This document shows, in pieces, positions 45,221 through 57,036 of a DNA stretch of 64,000 nucleotides. This stretch comes from Pollutimonas subterranea. GTDB lineage: Bacteria; Pseudomonadota; Gammaproteobacteria; Burkholderiales; Burkholderiaceae_B. The notes below the pieces were generated by a model that worked only from the letters and a program-made list of their open reading frames with translations, searched no databases and was not told the origin of the DNA. The position numbers and the translations under genes are program-made. The DNA is taken from positions 1 to 64,000 of the forward strand of contig NZ_PDNW01000020.1 in assembly GCF_002849655.1 (NCBI RefSeq). Direction: 5' to 3'. The first letter of the stretch is position 1. Every line of letters starts with the position of its first letter.

Positions 45221-47487
45221 TCTCCAGTCTCAACCCTGAACAGCAAGCTGCCGTAACACTCCCTCCCCGCCACGCACTGGTTCTTGCGGGCGCGGGGAGC
45301 GGCAAGACCCGAGTCCTTACCACGCGTATGGCCTGGCTGATTCAAACCGGCCAGGCGAGTCCGTTTGGGCTGCTCGCTGTCACCTTCACCAATAAATCCG
45401 CGCGCGAAATGCTCACGCGATTGACGGCCTTATTGCCGATCAACACGCGCGGCATGTGGGTGGGCACTTTTCACGGCCTGTGCAATCGCTTGCTGCGCGC
45501 ACACCATCGCGATGCGGGCCTGATTCAAACGTTCCAGATTCTCGACACCGCCGACCAGCTTGCTGCCATAAAGCGCATGATCAAGGGCGCCGGTATCGAC
45601 GATGAAAAGTTTCCGCCACGCGACGTGCAGCGATTCATCAACGGTGCGAAGGAAGAAGGCCTGCGGCCGCACAATGTCGCGGCCGACGACCCGCATCGCC
45701 GCCGGCTGGTCGAAATCTACCAGATGTATCAGGATCAATGCGAACGCGAAGGCGTCGTTGATTTTGCTGAATTGCTGCTGCGCGCGTTTGAGCTGCTGCA
45801 GCGCAATGCGCCGGTGCGCGAACACTACCAGCGCCGTTTTCAGCATATTCTGGTCGACGAATTCCAGGACACGAATACGCTGCAGTATCGCTGGCTGACT
45901 TTGCTGGCGGGTGGTGGCGCGTCCATATTCGCCGTCGGTGACGATGATCAGTCGATTTATGCATTCCGGGGCGCGAACGTGGGCAATATGGCCGACTTCG
46001 AGCGCGACTACGCACAAGGGAATGTGATCCGGCTGGAGCAGAATTACCGCTCTTACGGCCATATACTGGATTCCGCCAATGCGCTGATCGCCCACAATAC
46101 CGCCAGACTGGGCAAGAATTTGTGGACCCAGCAAGGCGAGGGCGAGCCGGTACGTGTGACCGAGCAGGCATCCGACCTGCTCGAGGCGCGATGGATCATT
46201 GACGAAATAAAAGCCTTGATCGACGATGGGCGCCTGCGGCGGGAAATTGCCATTTTGTATCGCAGCAATGCGCAGTCCCGCATCATCGAGCACGCCTTGT
46301 TTTCGTCGGCTATCCCCTACAAAGTGTATGGCGGACTGCGGTTTTTCGAGCGCCAGGAGGTCAAGCATGCGCTGGCGTATTTGCGCCTCATGGACAATCC
46401 GCATGACGACACATCGTGGCTGCGGGTGGTTAATTTTCCGGCGCGCGGCATAGGCGCGCGCACGCTTGAGCAGTTGGCCGATCTTGCGCGCGAGCAGAAT
46501 ACAAGCTTGTTCCGTGCCGTGCCATTAATGACGGGCAAGGGTGGCACTAATCTGGCACGCTTTGCCGAACTGATTCAGCAGATGGCGCACGAGGCTCAAG
46601 TCCTGACGCTTCCGGAGCTGGTGGAGCATGTGGTCCACCACAGCGGCTTGCGTGCGCACTATCAGAACGACCGGGAAGGCGTCGACCGGCTGGAGAATCT
46701 CCAGGAGCTGGTCAATGCGGCGGCAGCCTTCGTGGCGGAAGAGAATTTCGACAACTTGCCGGCAGGGCGTATTGCCGACGACCGCGATGTATCGGTCGGC
46801 GACGGCATGGAAGAAAGCTCGGCCATGTCGCCCTTGGCAGCCTTCCTTACCCATGCATCGCTCGAAGCCGGAGACAATCAGGCTCAGGCTGGGCAGGATG
46901 CCGTCCAGCTTATGACGGTTCATGCCGCAAAAGGCCTCGAATTCGATTCTGTGTTCATCACCGGCGTCGAAGAAGGTCTGTTTCCGCATGAAAACAGCCT
47001 GCTCGAGGCGTCGGGGGTGGAAGAAGAGCGGCGCCTGATGTACGTGGCCATCACCCGGGCGCGCGAGCGCTTGTACCTGACTCTGGCGCAAAGCCGGATG
47101 CTGCATGGCCAGACGCGTTACGCCATGCGTTCGCGTTTTCTCGATGAAATTCCGGAAGAGCACCTGAAATGGCTGACACCCAGGGAAGGGCGAGCCGCCG
47201 TGCGTGAGAACACCTGGAGCGGCGCCTTCCGGCGCGGAGAGGCCTATAATCGACCCGATGGCGGCACGGTGGCACCACGCATGCCGCGCAGCCTGACTAC
47301 GGGCGTAACGGTGGGCGATCAGCATTTCCGCATCGGGGCCGGCGTTCGTCACGCCAAATTCGGCGAAGGTACTGTTATTGGTTTGAGCGGAATGGGCCAG
47401 GATGCCCAGGCCCAGATCCAGTTTCGCGATGTCGGCAGTAAGACGCTGGCGTTGGGCGTAGCCAAGCTGGACATCATCGCCGGGTAA
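45217..47487 (+). CDS. uvrD: UvrD/PcrA-type ATP-dependent DNA helicase
   Basis: Superfamily 1A 3'-5' helicase of 756 aa acting in nucleotide excision and mismatch repair. Walker A GAGSGKT at residues 25-31; further motifs are VGTFHGLCNRLLR, DEFQDTN, GDDDQSIYAFRGA, LEQNYRSYG, LMTVHAAKGLEFDSVF and YVAITRARERLYL. The C-terminal HAKFGEGTVIGL module is typical of UvrD/PcrA rather than Rep. It starts inside the desaturase stop (ATGA overlap), an unusual partner. The gene converges on the ABC-F gene. Confidence 0.93.
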   Translation: MISSLNPEQQAAVTLPPRHALVLAGAGSGKTRVLTTRMAWLIQTGQASPFGLLAVTFTNKSAREMLTRLTALLPINTRGMWVGTFHGLCNRLLRAHHRDAGLIQTFQILDTADQLAAIKRMIKGAGIDDEKFPPRDVQRFINGAKEEGLRPHNVAADDPHRRRLVEIYQMYQDQCEREGVVDFAELLLRAFELLQRNAPVREHYQRRFQHILVDEFQDTNTLQYRWLTLLAGGGASIFAVGDDDQSIYAFRGANVGNMADFERDYAQGNVIRLEQNYRSYGHILDSANALIAHNTARLGKNLWTQQGEGEPVRVTEQASDLLEARWIIDEIKALIDDGRLRREIAILYRSNAQSRIIEHALFSSAIPYKVYGGLRFFERQEVKHALAYLRLMDNPHDDTSWLRVVNFPARGIGARTLEQLADLAREQNTSLFRAVPLMTGKGGTNLARFAELIQQMAHEAQVLTLPELVEHVVHHSGLRAHYQNDREGVDRLENLQELVNAAAAFVAEENFDNLPAGRIADDRDVSVGDGMEESSAMSPLAAFLTHASLEAGDNQAQAGQDAVQLMTVHAAKGLEFDSVFITGVEEGLFPHENSLLEASGVEEERRLMYVAITRARERLYLTLAQSRMLHGQTRYAMRSRFLDEIPEEHLKWLTPREGRAAVRENTWSGAFRRGEAYNRPDGGTVAPRMPRSLTTGVTVGDQHFRIGAGVRHAKFGEGTVIGLSGMGQDAQAQIQFRDVGSKTLALGVAKLDIIAG

Positions 47488-47514
47488 GATGGCCGGCTCT
47501 TTGGCGGCGTGCGA

Positions 47515-49449
47515 TCAGCTTGCCGCGAGCGCCTCCAGCTCTTCCTGCAGTTCCAGCCAGTGCTCTTCGAGCATACCGTGCTTCTTGCCCAGTTCACCGT
47601 GTTCGGCCAATACCTTCAGGCGTTCGTCACGGCGGGCGTCTGAGTAGAACTCCGGGTCGGCAATCAAGGCATCGAGTTCCTTCAAGCGACGGCTTGCTGC
47701 CTCCATGTCCGCTTCGACCTTTTTCAACTTGCCGTCCAGGGGCTTGCGCAATAGTGCAATACGCTGCCTTTCCTCGGCCTCGTGGCGGCGTTGCGCTTTG
47801 CGGTCCACGCTTGGCGTCTCGGCATTTTCCCCTTGCGCTTCATTGCGTGCTTCCGCGCGCGCCGACGCCGCGCGAGCCGTCAGCCAGTCCCGGTAGTCTT
47901 CCAGGTCGCCATCGAATTCCTGCACCTGTCCATCGGCCACGATCCAGAAATTGTCGACGGTTGTACGCAACAGATGGCGGTCGTGCGAGACCAGCAAGAC
48001 ACTCCCGGCAAACTCGGCCAGGGCAGTGGCCAACGCCTCGCGGGTATCGACGTCCAGGTGATTGCTGGGCTCATCGAGCAACAGCAGGTTAGGCTTTTGC
48101 CACACGATCAGCGATAGCGCGAGCCGGGCTTTTTCTCCGCCCGACATGGGAGCGACCTTGCTGTTGACCGTATCGCCGCTGAATCCGAACCCGCCCAGAT
48201 AATTGCGCAGCTCCTGTTCCCGTGTCTGGGGTGCAAGCCGCATGAGATGCTGTAGCGGGGTGGACTCCAGGTCCAGCATATCCAGCTGGTGCTGCGCAAA
48301 GTAGCCGATCTCCAGCCCTTTTGAGGCGCGGCGCTCACCCGCGAGCACGGGCAGCTCTTCGGCCAGGGTCTTGATCAGCGTGCTTTTGCCGGCGCCATTG
48401 ACCCCTAGTACGCCAATGCGGTCCCCGCCGCGCACAATGAGCTGCACATCGCGCAGGATCGGACGGGCGGCGCCATTGGCATCCGTATAGCCGGTCGATA
48501 CTTTGTCGAGCACCAGCAAGGGATCCGGCATGCTGGTCGGTGGCGGAATCCGTATGTCTATGCCTGATTCGCGTTGCAGGGGCGCAAGCACCTCCATGCG
48601 AGCCAGGGCTTTCACGCGGCTTTGTGCCTGCTTGGCCTTTGTGGCCTTGGCCTTGAAACGGTCGATGAAGCTCTGCAGCCTGGCGGTTTCGCGGCTCTGG
48701 CGATCGATTGCAAGATGCGCCAATCGTATGCGTTCGGCGCGCTGCGTCAGGAAATCCTCGTAGCCGCCCTTGTATCGTATCAGCTTGCCCTGGTCAAAAT
48801 GCAGTATGGTTCTTGCGACCGCATCCAGGAACTCGGTATCGTGCGAGATCAGCAGGACGGTACCTTCATACGCGCCCAGCCACCGCTCCAGCCAAAGCAT
48901 GGCGTCCAAATCCAAGTGGTTGGTGGGTTCGTCGAGCAAGAGCAAATCGGAGGGCGCCATCAGGGCGCGGGCCAAAGCCAGGCGCATCTGCCAGCCGCCC
49001 GAGAAGCTGTTTACCGGACTCAGCCACTGGTCGGGCGCGAAGCCCAGGCCGGCAAGCAATTGCTCGGCCCGGGAAGGGGCGCTCCATGCGCCTGCCTCGA
49101 CCAGGGCTGATTCCAGTTCCGCGATGCGATGGCCGTCGGAGTCCGGCGTACCGGCGCGTTCGGCCTGGATGGCGCGCAGGTGCACATCGCCGTCCATGAC
49201 GAATTCCCGGGCCGGATTGCTGTTGTGGCTGATTTCCTGCTCGACGCTGGCTATGCGCCAGCCCGAGGGAAGCAGGACAGTGCCCGCATCGGCGTCGAGC
49301 TTGCCCTGCAGCAATGAGAACAACGTGGATTTTCCCGCACCGTTCTTGCCGACGATACCCACCCGTTCGCCGGGATTGATGACGAAATCAGTGTTGTCCA
49401 GGAGCACTTTCGCGCCCCGGCGTAATGTTAAACCTGTAGCGCGGATCAC
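47515..49449 (-). CDS. ABC-F family ATPase (YheS type)
   Basis: A cytoplasmic protein of 644 aa with two ABC domains and no membrane segments. Walker A sites are GKNGAGKST (residues 34-42) and GVNGAGKST in the second domain; signatures are NSFSGGWQMRLALA and APMSGGEKARLALS. A linker between the domains and a C-terminal coiled coil (KKVEADMEAASRRLKELDA-like) match YheS/Uup-type ABC-F proteins, which bind the ribosome near the E site. It is the last gene of the dapC-to-ABC-F string and overlaps prmB by four bases. A dedicated antibiotic-resistance role is not indicated. Confidence 0.92.
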   Translation of the reverse strand: MIRATGLTLRRGAKVLLDNTDFVINPGERVGIVGKNGAGKSTLFSLLQGKLDADAGTVLLPSGWRIASVEQEISHNSNPAREFVMDGDVHLRAIQAERAGTPDSDGHRIAELESALVEAGAWSAPSRAEQLLAGLGFAPDQWLSPVNSFSGGWQMRLALARALMAPSDLLLLDEPTNHLDLDAMLWLERWLGAYEGTVLLISHDTEFLDAVARTILHFDQGKLIRYKGGYEDFLTQRAERIRLAHLAIDRQSRETARLQSFIDRFKAKATKAKQAQSRVKALARMEVLAPLQRESGIDIRIPPPTSMPDPLLVLDKVSTGYTDANGAARPILRDVQLIVRGGDRIGVLGVNGAGKSTLIKTLAEELPVLAGERRASKGLEIGYFAQHQLDMLDLESTPLQHLMRLAPQTREQELRNYLGGFGFSGDTVNSKVAPMSGGEKARLALSLIVWQKPNLLLLDEPSNHLDVDTREALATALAEFAGSVLLVSHDRHLLRTTVDNFWIVADGQVQEFDGDLEDYRDWLTARAASARAEARNEAQGENAETPSVDRKAQRRHEAEERQRIALLRKPLDGKLKKVEADMEAASRRLKELDALIADPEFYSDARRDERLKVLAEHGELGKKHGMLEEHWLELQEELEALAAS

Positions 49450-50342
49450 GAGGCCAATTGTTCCCGGGTCAGCAGTAATATCTGGTCTTCGGTATTGGCT
49501 GTGCTGAGCCAGACCGGTTCCAGTGTTGGAAACGCGGCGATGAAGTTTTCGTACTCGTTGCCGATTTCAAGTATCAGCACGCCTTGCGGCGCCATGAAGT
49601 TGGGCGCGGCGCTGAGCAAGCGGCGCACGAGATCCATCCCGTCTTCGCCGCCCGCCAGTGCCATGGTCGGCTCGTGCCGGTATTCGGGCGGGAGCGCTTC
49701 CATTGAATGGTTGTTGACGTAAGGCGGGTTGCACAAGATAAGCTGGTATTCACAGTGCGGCAGCTGATCGAACAAATCGCTGCGATGCGTGGTAATCCGG
49801 CCATCCAGACCCGAGAGCTCGATGTTTTCATCTGCCACCTCGAGTGCATGCTCGGAAAAGTCCACCGCGTCCACTTGGGCATTTTCGAATGCCAGCGCAG
49901 CAAGCACCGCAAGGCAGCCGGAACCGGTGCACAAGTCCAGCACGAACTCGACGTCGTCAGGGTCCGGTATCCATGGGCTCAAACCGTCGGACAACAGTTC
50001 CGAAATAGGGGAACGCGGCACAATAACGCGCTGGTCCACCACAAAACGATGACCCTGCAGCCACGCCTCACCCGTCAGGTAAGCGGCCGGTACGCGTTCT
50101 TCCATACGGCGCGCAATCAGCGTGAGGAAGCGTTCGCGTTCCTCAGGCAGGACGCGCGCATCCAGGAAAGGTTCCAGCGTATCAAGGGGCAGATGCAGCG
50201 TGTGCAGCAGCAGGTATGCCGCTTCGTCCCAGGCATTGTCGCTGCCGTGTCCGAACGACAGTTTGGAAGCGTTGAACTGGCTTACGGCGTAGCGCAGCAG
50301 ATCTCGCAGGGTGAATAGCTCGTGGTGGGCGGTTACTTGCAT
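49446..50342 (-). CDS. prmB: Ribosomal protein L3 N5-glutamine methyltransferase
   Basis: SAM-dependent methyltransferase of 298 aa. The substrate motif NPPY begins at Asn205 (LCNPPYVN), and the SAM-binding loop VLDLCTGSGCLAVLAAL is present. The N-terminal helical domain and the sequence IVPRSPISELL distinguish PrmB from PrmC. It follows dapE on the same strand with an 11-base gap. Confidence 0.95.
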   Translation of the reverse strand: MQVTAHHELFTLRDLLRYAVSQFNASKLSFGHGSDNAWDEAAYLLLHTLHLPLDTLEPFLDARVLPEERERFLTLIARRMEERVPAAYLTGEAWLQGHRFVVDQRVIVPRSPISELLSDGLSPWIPDPDDVEFVLDLCTGSGCLAVLAALAFENAQVDAVDFSEHALEVADENIELSGLDGRITTHRSDLFDQLPHCEYQLILCNPPYVNNHSMEALPPEYRHEPTMALAGGEDGMDLVRRLLSAAPNFMAPQGVLILEIGNEYENFIAAFPTLEPVWLSTANTEDQILLLTREQLAS

Positions 50343-50353
50343 GCGGGCTCCGT

Positions 50354-52317
<1,964 letters not shown>

Positions 52318-52367
52318 AGGTTTTCTTTTATGTCTCTATTGAAGTGAAAGTGATTACGTGATCGCAC

Positions 52368-53570
52368 TCAGGCCGCGGCGCGGCGGGTCACGAACTCGGC
52401 GATACGATGGGCTGCATCGACACACTGCTGGATCGGTGCGACCAGGGCGATGCGTATGCGGCCATGGCCAGGGTTGATGCCATGGGCTTCGCGTGCCAGA
52501 AAACTGCCGGGGAGCGCTGTGACGCCCGTGGCGCCATAAAGGTCGCGCACGAAGTCAGCGTCGTCATAAGGTGTCTGGGCCCACAAATAGAAAGAGGCAT
52601 CGGGCCAACCGACATTCAGGACGGGGGCAAGTATGGGCACGACGGCTTCGAATTTTTCGCGATACAGACGGCGGTTCTCGATAACATGGGCTTCATCGTT
52701 CCAGGCGGCAATACTGGCGCGTGAAACTACGGCGCTGATAGCGCTGCCGTGATACGTGCGGTACAGCAGGAATTGGCCGATCAGCTTGCTGTCTCCGGCG
52801 ACGAAACCCGAGCGCAGGCCTGGAACATTGGAGCGCTTGGAGAGGCTGGAAAAACAGACCAGGTTTCGATAGTCGTTACGCCCGAGCAGGCTGGCAGCCT
52901 GCATGCCGCCCAATGGCTTGTTGGTCTCGTCAAAATAGATCTCGGAATAACATTCATCTGAAGCGATGGCAAAGCCGTATTGGTCGGAGAGGGCAAAAAT
53001 CGTTTTCCATTCGTCCAGCGACATGATGTTTCCGGCAGGATTGCCCGGCGAGCAGACGAACAGTAGCTGGGTCTTGCGCCATACGTCCGAAGGCACGGAC
53101 TGCCAGTCATAGCCGAAATTGAGGTCGGCCCGTGCATTGATGAAGTAAGGCTGGGCGCCCGCCAGCAGCGCAGCCCCTTCGTAGATTTGATAGAAAGGAT
53201 TCGGACATACCACCAACGCATCCGAATTCGGATCAATGACGGTCTGGGCAAACGCAAACAGGGCTTCGCGTGAACCCAGGGCAGGCAATACCTGCGTCTC
53301 CGGGTCAGGCGGCGCTATTCCGTAACGTCGCGTTATCCAGGCGGAAATGGCGCCGCGCAGGGCGGCATCGCCCTTTGTGGGCGGGTATGCTGACAAGCCG
53401 TCCATGGCTTCCTGCATGGCCGTAACGATGAATGCGGGCGTGTCGTGCTTGGGCTCGCCGATGGACAAATTCACAGGAACCAGCTGCGTCGCAGGCGTAT
53501 CTGCCTGAGCCAGCAAATGCCGGAGTTTCTCGAAGGGATACGGATGGAGCGCACTTAATCGGGGATTCAT
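52368..53570 (-). CDS. dapC: N-succinyldiaminopimelate aminotransferase
   Basis: PLP enzyme (class I/II, 400 aa) making N-succinyl-LL-diaminopimelate from the DapD product. The PLP lysine is Lys245 (SSLSKRSNVPGLRSGF); the N-terminal LHPYPFEKLR is typical of DapC, a form found in Bordetella relatives and not in E. coli, where ArgD does the step. First gene of the dapC-D-E-prmB-ABC-F string, about 145 bases downstream of tRNA-Leu. Confidence 0.94.
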   Translation of the reverse strand: MNPRLSALHPYPFEKLRHLLAQADTPATQLVPVNLSIGEPKHDTPAFIVTAMQEAMDGLSAYPPTKGDAALRGAISAWITRRYGIAPPDPETQVLPALGSREALFAFAQTVIDPNSDALVVCPNPFYQIYEGAALLAGAQPYFINARADLNFGYDWQSVPSDVWRKTQLLFVCSPGNPAGNIMSLDEWKTIFALSDQYGFAIASDECYSEIYFDETNKPLGGMQAASLLGRNDYRNLVCFSSLSKRSNVPGLRSGFVAGDSKLIGQFLLYRTYHGSAISAVVSRASIAAWNDEAHVIENRRLYREKFEAVVPILAPVLNVGWPDASFYLWAQTPYDDADFVRDLYGATGVTALPGSFLAREAHGINPGHGRIRIALVAPIQQCVDAAHRIAEFVTRRAAA

Positions 53571-53715
53571 GGCTGCTGCAACAAGATGGTAAGCTGGCGA
53601 TTTTAGCAGGCTTGTGTTGCAGAGCGCTTCGTGTTTGATAGCTGCTTTTCAGGCGTACAAGCCTAGGCTAGCCGTGCGCCGGGCGGCGCAACACGAAGGT
53701 CAAACTTAAATAGGG

Positions 53716-53800
53716 TGGTGCGAACGGAGAGACTCGAACTCTCACACCTCTCGGCGCCAGAACCTAAATCTGGTGCGTCTACCAATTCCGCCACGTTCGC
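53716..53800 (-). tRNA. tRNA-Leu (anticodon TAG)
   Basis: Read on the minus strand, an 85-base class II tRNA: acceptor GCGAACG/CGTTCGC, D arm GCGGAATTGGTAGACGC, anticodon stem CCAGA/TCTGG with loop TTTAGGT (anticodon TAG, reads CUA and possibly CUG), a long variable arm, T arm with GTTCGAGTC, and encoded CCA. No strong terminator follows; a short GC hairpin (TGCGCC-GGCGCA) lies about 30 bases downstream. Confidence 0.95.
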
Positions 53801-53865
53801 ATGTAAGGAAGCCCGCCAGTGTAGCCGAGCTTTTCCGCGCGCGCAAGTCGTGTGGCGCGAGCCGG

Positions 53866-54744
53866 TCAGTAAACCGCCGCCTCGCCCGCAGGACGCCGCT
53901 TGAAGCGGCGGTGCACCCAGTAATATTGCTCGGGTGTAAGCCTTACCTGTTCTTCCAGAAATTGGTTCATGCGCAAAGCGTCCTCGGCAGGATCGCCGCA
54001 GGGGAAATTATCCAGAGCCTTGAAGATGTTCAGCTTATAGCCCAGGTAACCGGGCGACACGCCGGTAATGAAGGGTACAACCCGGGCGCCAGCGAGTCGC
54101 GCCAAGCGCGATACGGCGGTCAGCGTACACGCCTGTACACCAAAGAAAGGTACGAAGACCGAATCACGCAAGCCAAAATCCATGTCCGCAGCGAGCATGA
54201 TGGGCTTGCCCGACTTCAGTACCTTTAGTATCTCGCGGGCGCTGCCGTTGCGCGGAATCATTTCGGTGCCAAAGCGACCGCGCTGCTCGCGCGAAATGGT
54301 GTCGGTGGCTTGATCGGACATGGGGGTATAGATGGAGGCGACAGGATGCAGTGTCGAGTAATACATGCAGCCGGCTTCAATGGCCGCAAAATGAAAGCCA
54401 AGAAATATGGTGGGCTGTTCGTAATTGTCCTTGAGCTCGATGGCGCTTTCCAGCGTCACCAGTTTGGACAGCACTTTGGCGCTGCCATACCATTGAACCC
54501 CGCGCTCCAGGTAGCTGCGGATAACGTGACGGAACGTCGAGCGCGCCAACTGCTCTCGCTGACTGTCGTTCTGTTCAGGAAAGCAGAGGCGCAAATTCGT
54601 GTGTAGTATATGTTTGCGTTTGCCGGGTATCAGATAGAGCAGCGACCCAAGCCCCTCACCGGTCCGGGCGACAAGTTCGTAGGGCAGGGCGGAGAGTCCG
54701 CGAAGCAGCGACGAGGTAAACGTATTTTGTATTCTGTTTTTCAT
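53866..54744 (-). CDS. lpxL: Lysophospholipid/lipid A acyltransferase (LpxL/HtrB family)
   Basis: Late acyltransferase adding a secondary acyl chain to KDO-lipid A at the inner membrane. The catalytic HX4E is His118 to Glu123 (HFAAIE). An N-terminal hydrophobic segment anchors it, and the C-terminal YYWVHRRFKRRP is typical of the family. Length (292 aa) is normal. LpxL and LpxM cannot be told apart from sequence alone. It is divergent from tig, with an inverted repeat between them. Confidence 0.9.
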   Translation of the reverse strand: MKNRIQNTFTSSLLRGLSALPYELVARTGEGLGSLLYLIPGKRKHILHTNLRLCFPEQNDSQREQLARSTFRHVIRSYLERGVQWYGSAKVLSKLVTLESAIELKDNYEQPTIFLGFHFAAIEAGCMYYSTLHPVASIYTPMSDQATDTISREQRGRFGTEMIPRNGSAREILKVLKSGKPIMLAADMDFGLRDSVFVPFFGVQACTLTAVSRLARLAGARVVPFITGVSPGYLGYKLNIFKALDNFPCGDPAEDALRMNQFLEEQVRLTPEQYYWVHRRFKRRPAGEAAVY

Positions 54745-54854
54745 TAATTCGGACGCTCCTGGCGAGCGCCCTTTAGTGGATTGATTTTAAAGATATTTCT
54801 TTTATAGCTTGCATGCTAGCACGCCGTTCGCCCTAGGCCGGTAACAGAATCTCG

Positions 54855-54876
54855 GTGACAGAATCGTGACTGTCAC
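54855..54876. promoter_or_regulatory. Inverted repeat between lpxL and tig
   Basis: GTGACAG-AATCGTGA-CTGTCAC is a perfect seven-base dyad with an eight-base spacer in the 237-base divergent intergenic region. The shape fits a dimeric repressor site. No regulator gene is adjacent. Confidence 0.45.
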
Positions 54877-54981
54877 GCGAATCAGGCTATAGTTCTCGTC
54901 AGGAGCCGTTACATCATTGCCGGTACTTTCCGGTAAAATGTCCTGTTCATTTGTTCAATTACTCATTTAAATAGGTCTCTA

Positions 54982-56292
54982 ATGCAGCCTGTGGTTGAAA
55001 TATTGTCCGGCCTGGAGCGCCGTGTTGATCTGGTCGTGTCGGTTGCCGACGTCGAAAAAGAAGTCCAGGCTCAACTGAAGCGCGTCGCACGCACCGCCAA
55101 AGTCCAAGGTTTCCGCCCGGGGAAGGCTCCGCTGTCCCTTATCGAGCGTAGTCATGGGGCTGGCATTCGCTACGACGTAATTAATACTGAAGTGGGTCGC
55201 TCGCTCGAGAAAGCCATCGGCGAAAGCAAATTGCGCGTGGCTGGTACGCCCAATCTCGAGCCCAAGACCGAAGGCGTCGACGAAGGCTCCATGGCTTTCT
55301 CGGCCACATTTGAAGTCTATCCCGAAGTCGCCGTGCCGGATCTCACCGCTCTTGAAGTCAAGCGTGCGCGGGTCGAAGTCGGCGATGCCGAGGTGCAACG
55401 CACTATCGACATCCTGCGCAAGCAGCGTGCCACCTACGAAGCCCGCGATGGCCGCGCCGCGCAAGACGATGACCGCGTTACGCTCGACTTCGTCGGCACC
55501 ATCGACGGCGTGGCCTTCGATGGCGGTACCGCCGAAAAATTTCCGTTTGTGCTGGGCCAGGGCCGCATGCTGCCTGAATTCGAAACGGCTGTGCGCGGCA
55601 TGAAGGCAGGTGAATCCAGCACTTTCCCGCTTACCTTCCCCGAAGAATACGGCAGCAAGGAAGTCGCCGGTAAAACCGCTGAGTTCAACATCACGGTCAC
55701 CGAAGTCGCTGAAGCCGTATTGCCCGAAATGAACGCCGAATTCGCCAAGTCGCTGGGTCAACCCGAGGGCGACGTCGAAAAGCTGGTGGCCGATGTGCGC
55801 GCCAATATTGAACGCGAAGTGAAGTCGCGTGCTCAGGCACGCACTAAAGCCAGCGTTATGGATGCCCTGATCGGCGCATGCTCGTTCGATGTACCCAAGT
55901 CGCTGGTCCAGAACGATGCCGAAGGCCGGGTAACCGCAGCGCGCGAAGAACTCAAGCAGCGCGGTGTGCCGAACGCCGATTCCATGCCTATTCCGGCAGA
56001 AGCCTTCACGGCCGAATCCGAACGCCGCGTGCGTCTGGGGCTGCTCGTATCAGAACTCGTGCAAAGTGCCGACCTGCAAGCCAAGCCGGAACAGGTCCGT
56101 ACCCGTATCGAGGAATTCGCGCAAAACTACGAGCAACCCGCTCAAGTGGTAGCCTATTACCTTTCCGATCGTCAGCGTCGCGCCGAAATCGAAGCCATAG
56201 TCCTGGAAGACAACGTAGTCGAACACGTATTGTCCCAGGCAAAGGTTTCCGACGAAGACGTCGCTTTCGATGAAATCATGGGGACTAACTAA
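54982..56292 (+). CDS. tig: Trigger factor (ribosome-associated chaperone and prolyl isomerase)
   Basis: Binds the ribosome exit tunnel and folds nascent chains. The ribosome-docking motif appears as [11 protein letters not shown] (about residues 43-53); the FKBP-type PPIase domain spans about 150-245 ([19 protein letters not shown]); a helical C-terminal substrate-binding domain follows. Length (436 aa) is standard. It starts the tig-clpP-clpX-lon block, and its stop overlaps the clpP start by one base. Confidence 0.97.
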   Translation: MQPVVEILSGLERRVDLVVSVADVEKEVQAQLKRVARTAKVQGFRPGKAPLSLIERSHGAGIRYDVINTEVGRSLEKAIGESKLRVAGTPNLEPKTEGVDEGSMAFSATFEVYPEVAVPDLTALEVKRARVEVGDAEVQRTIDILRKQRATYEARDGRAAQDDDRVTLDFVGTIDGVAFDGGTAEKFPFVLGQGRMLPEFETAVRGMKAGESSTFPLTFPEEYGSKEVAGKTAEFNITVTEVAEAVLPEMNAEFAKSLGQPEGDVEKLVADVRANIEREVKSRAQARTKASVMDALIGACSFDVPKSLVQNDAEGRVTAAREELKQRGVPNADSMPIPAEAFTAESERRVRLGLLVSELVQSADLQAKPEQVRTRIEEFAQNYEQPAQVVAYYLSDRQRRAEIEAIVLEDNVVEHVLSQAKVSDEDVAFDEIMGTN

Positions 56293-56948
56293 TGTCACGA
56301 TTTACCGATTTTTACGCCTCGATGTATGGTGGTGACTCGGTGACCCCTTCGGGGTTGGGCTACGTGCCCATCGTGATAGAACAATCGGGTCGCGGCGAGC
56401 GCTCCTACGACATCTACTCCCGTTTATTGCGTGAACGCGTAATATTCTTCGTCGGACCGGTCAATGATCATTCCGCCAATCTTGTCGTGGCGCAGTTGCT
56501 ATTCCTCGAATCTGAGAACCCCGATAAAGATATTTCCCTGTATATCAATTCGCCCGGCGGCTCGGTCTATGCAGGCTTGGCCATCTACGACACCATGCAG
56601 TTCGTCAAGCCCGATGTCTCCACGCTGTGCACGGGTATTGCGGCCAGCATGGGCGCGTTCCTGCTTGCTGCAGGTGCGAAGGGCAAGCGGTATACATTGC
56701 CCAATTCGCGCATCATGATCCACCAGCCGTCCGGTGGTGCTCAAGGACAGGCTTCCGACATCCAGATTCAGGCTCGCGAGATCTTGAGTCTGCGTGCGCG
56801 CCTCAACGCCATTCTGGCTGAAAGCACTGGCCAACCGGTCGAGCGCATTGAAGTAGACACCGAGCGTGATAATTTCATGTCGGCCGAAGATGCGGTATCG
56901 TATGGTTTGGTAGATAAAGTACTGGCCTCGCGCACCGACGAGGTGTAA
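56292..56948 (+). CDS. clpP: ATP-dependent Clp protease proteolytic subunit
   Basis: Serine protease of 218 aa forming a double seven-membered ring. Catalytic triad Ser119 (AASMGAF), His144 (MIHQPSG) and Asp193. It works with ClpX (next gene) and with ClpA at 19829. The N-terminal 20 residues may be processed. A hairpin at 56962-56984 separates it from clpX. Confidence 0.97.
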   Translation: MSRFTDFYASMYGGDSVTPSGLGYVPIVIEQSGRGERSYDIYSRLLRERVIFFVGPVNDHSANLVVAQLLFLESENPDKDISLYINSPGGSVYAGLAIYDTMQFVKPDVSTLCTGIAASMGAFLLAAGAKGKRYTLPNSRIMIHQPSGGAQGQASDIQIQAREILSLRARLNAILAESTGQPVERIEVDTERDNFMSAEDAVSYGLVDKVLASRTDEV

Positions 56949-56961
56949 TGGGCCAGCCGGT

Positions 56962-56984
56962 CGGTGGCGCATTGCGCGCCACCG
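56962..56984 (+). terminator. Hairpin between clpP and clpX
   Basis: CGGTGGCGC-ATTGC-GCGCCACCG is a perfect nine-base stem without a T run behind it. It probably reduces but does not stop transcription into clpX, or stabilises the clpP message. Confidence 0.5.
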
Positions 56985-57036
56985 GTTATTACCGACAGGG
57001 CACGTGCTCTGTCCACTGAACTGAACGAAGAGTTTT

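Noticed and set aside
47515-49449. Antibiotic-resistance ABC-F protein
   Set aside because: The protein looks like the housekeeping YheS/Uup type and sits in a conserved gene string; nothing suggests a resistance function.
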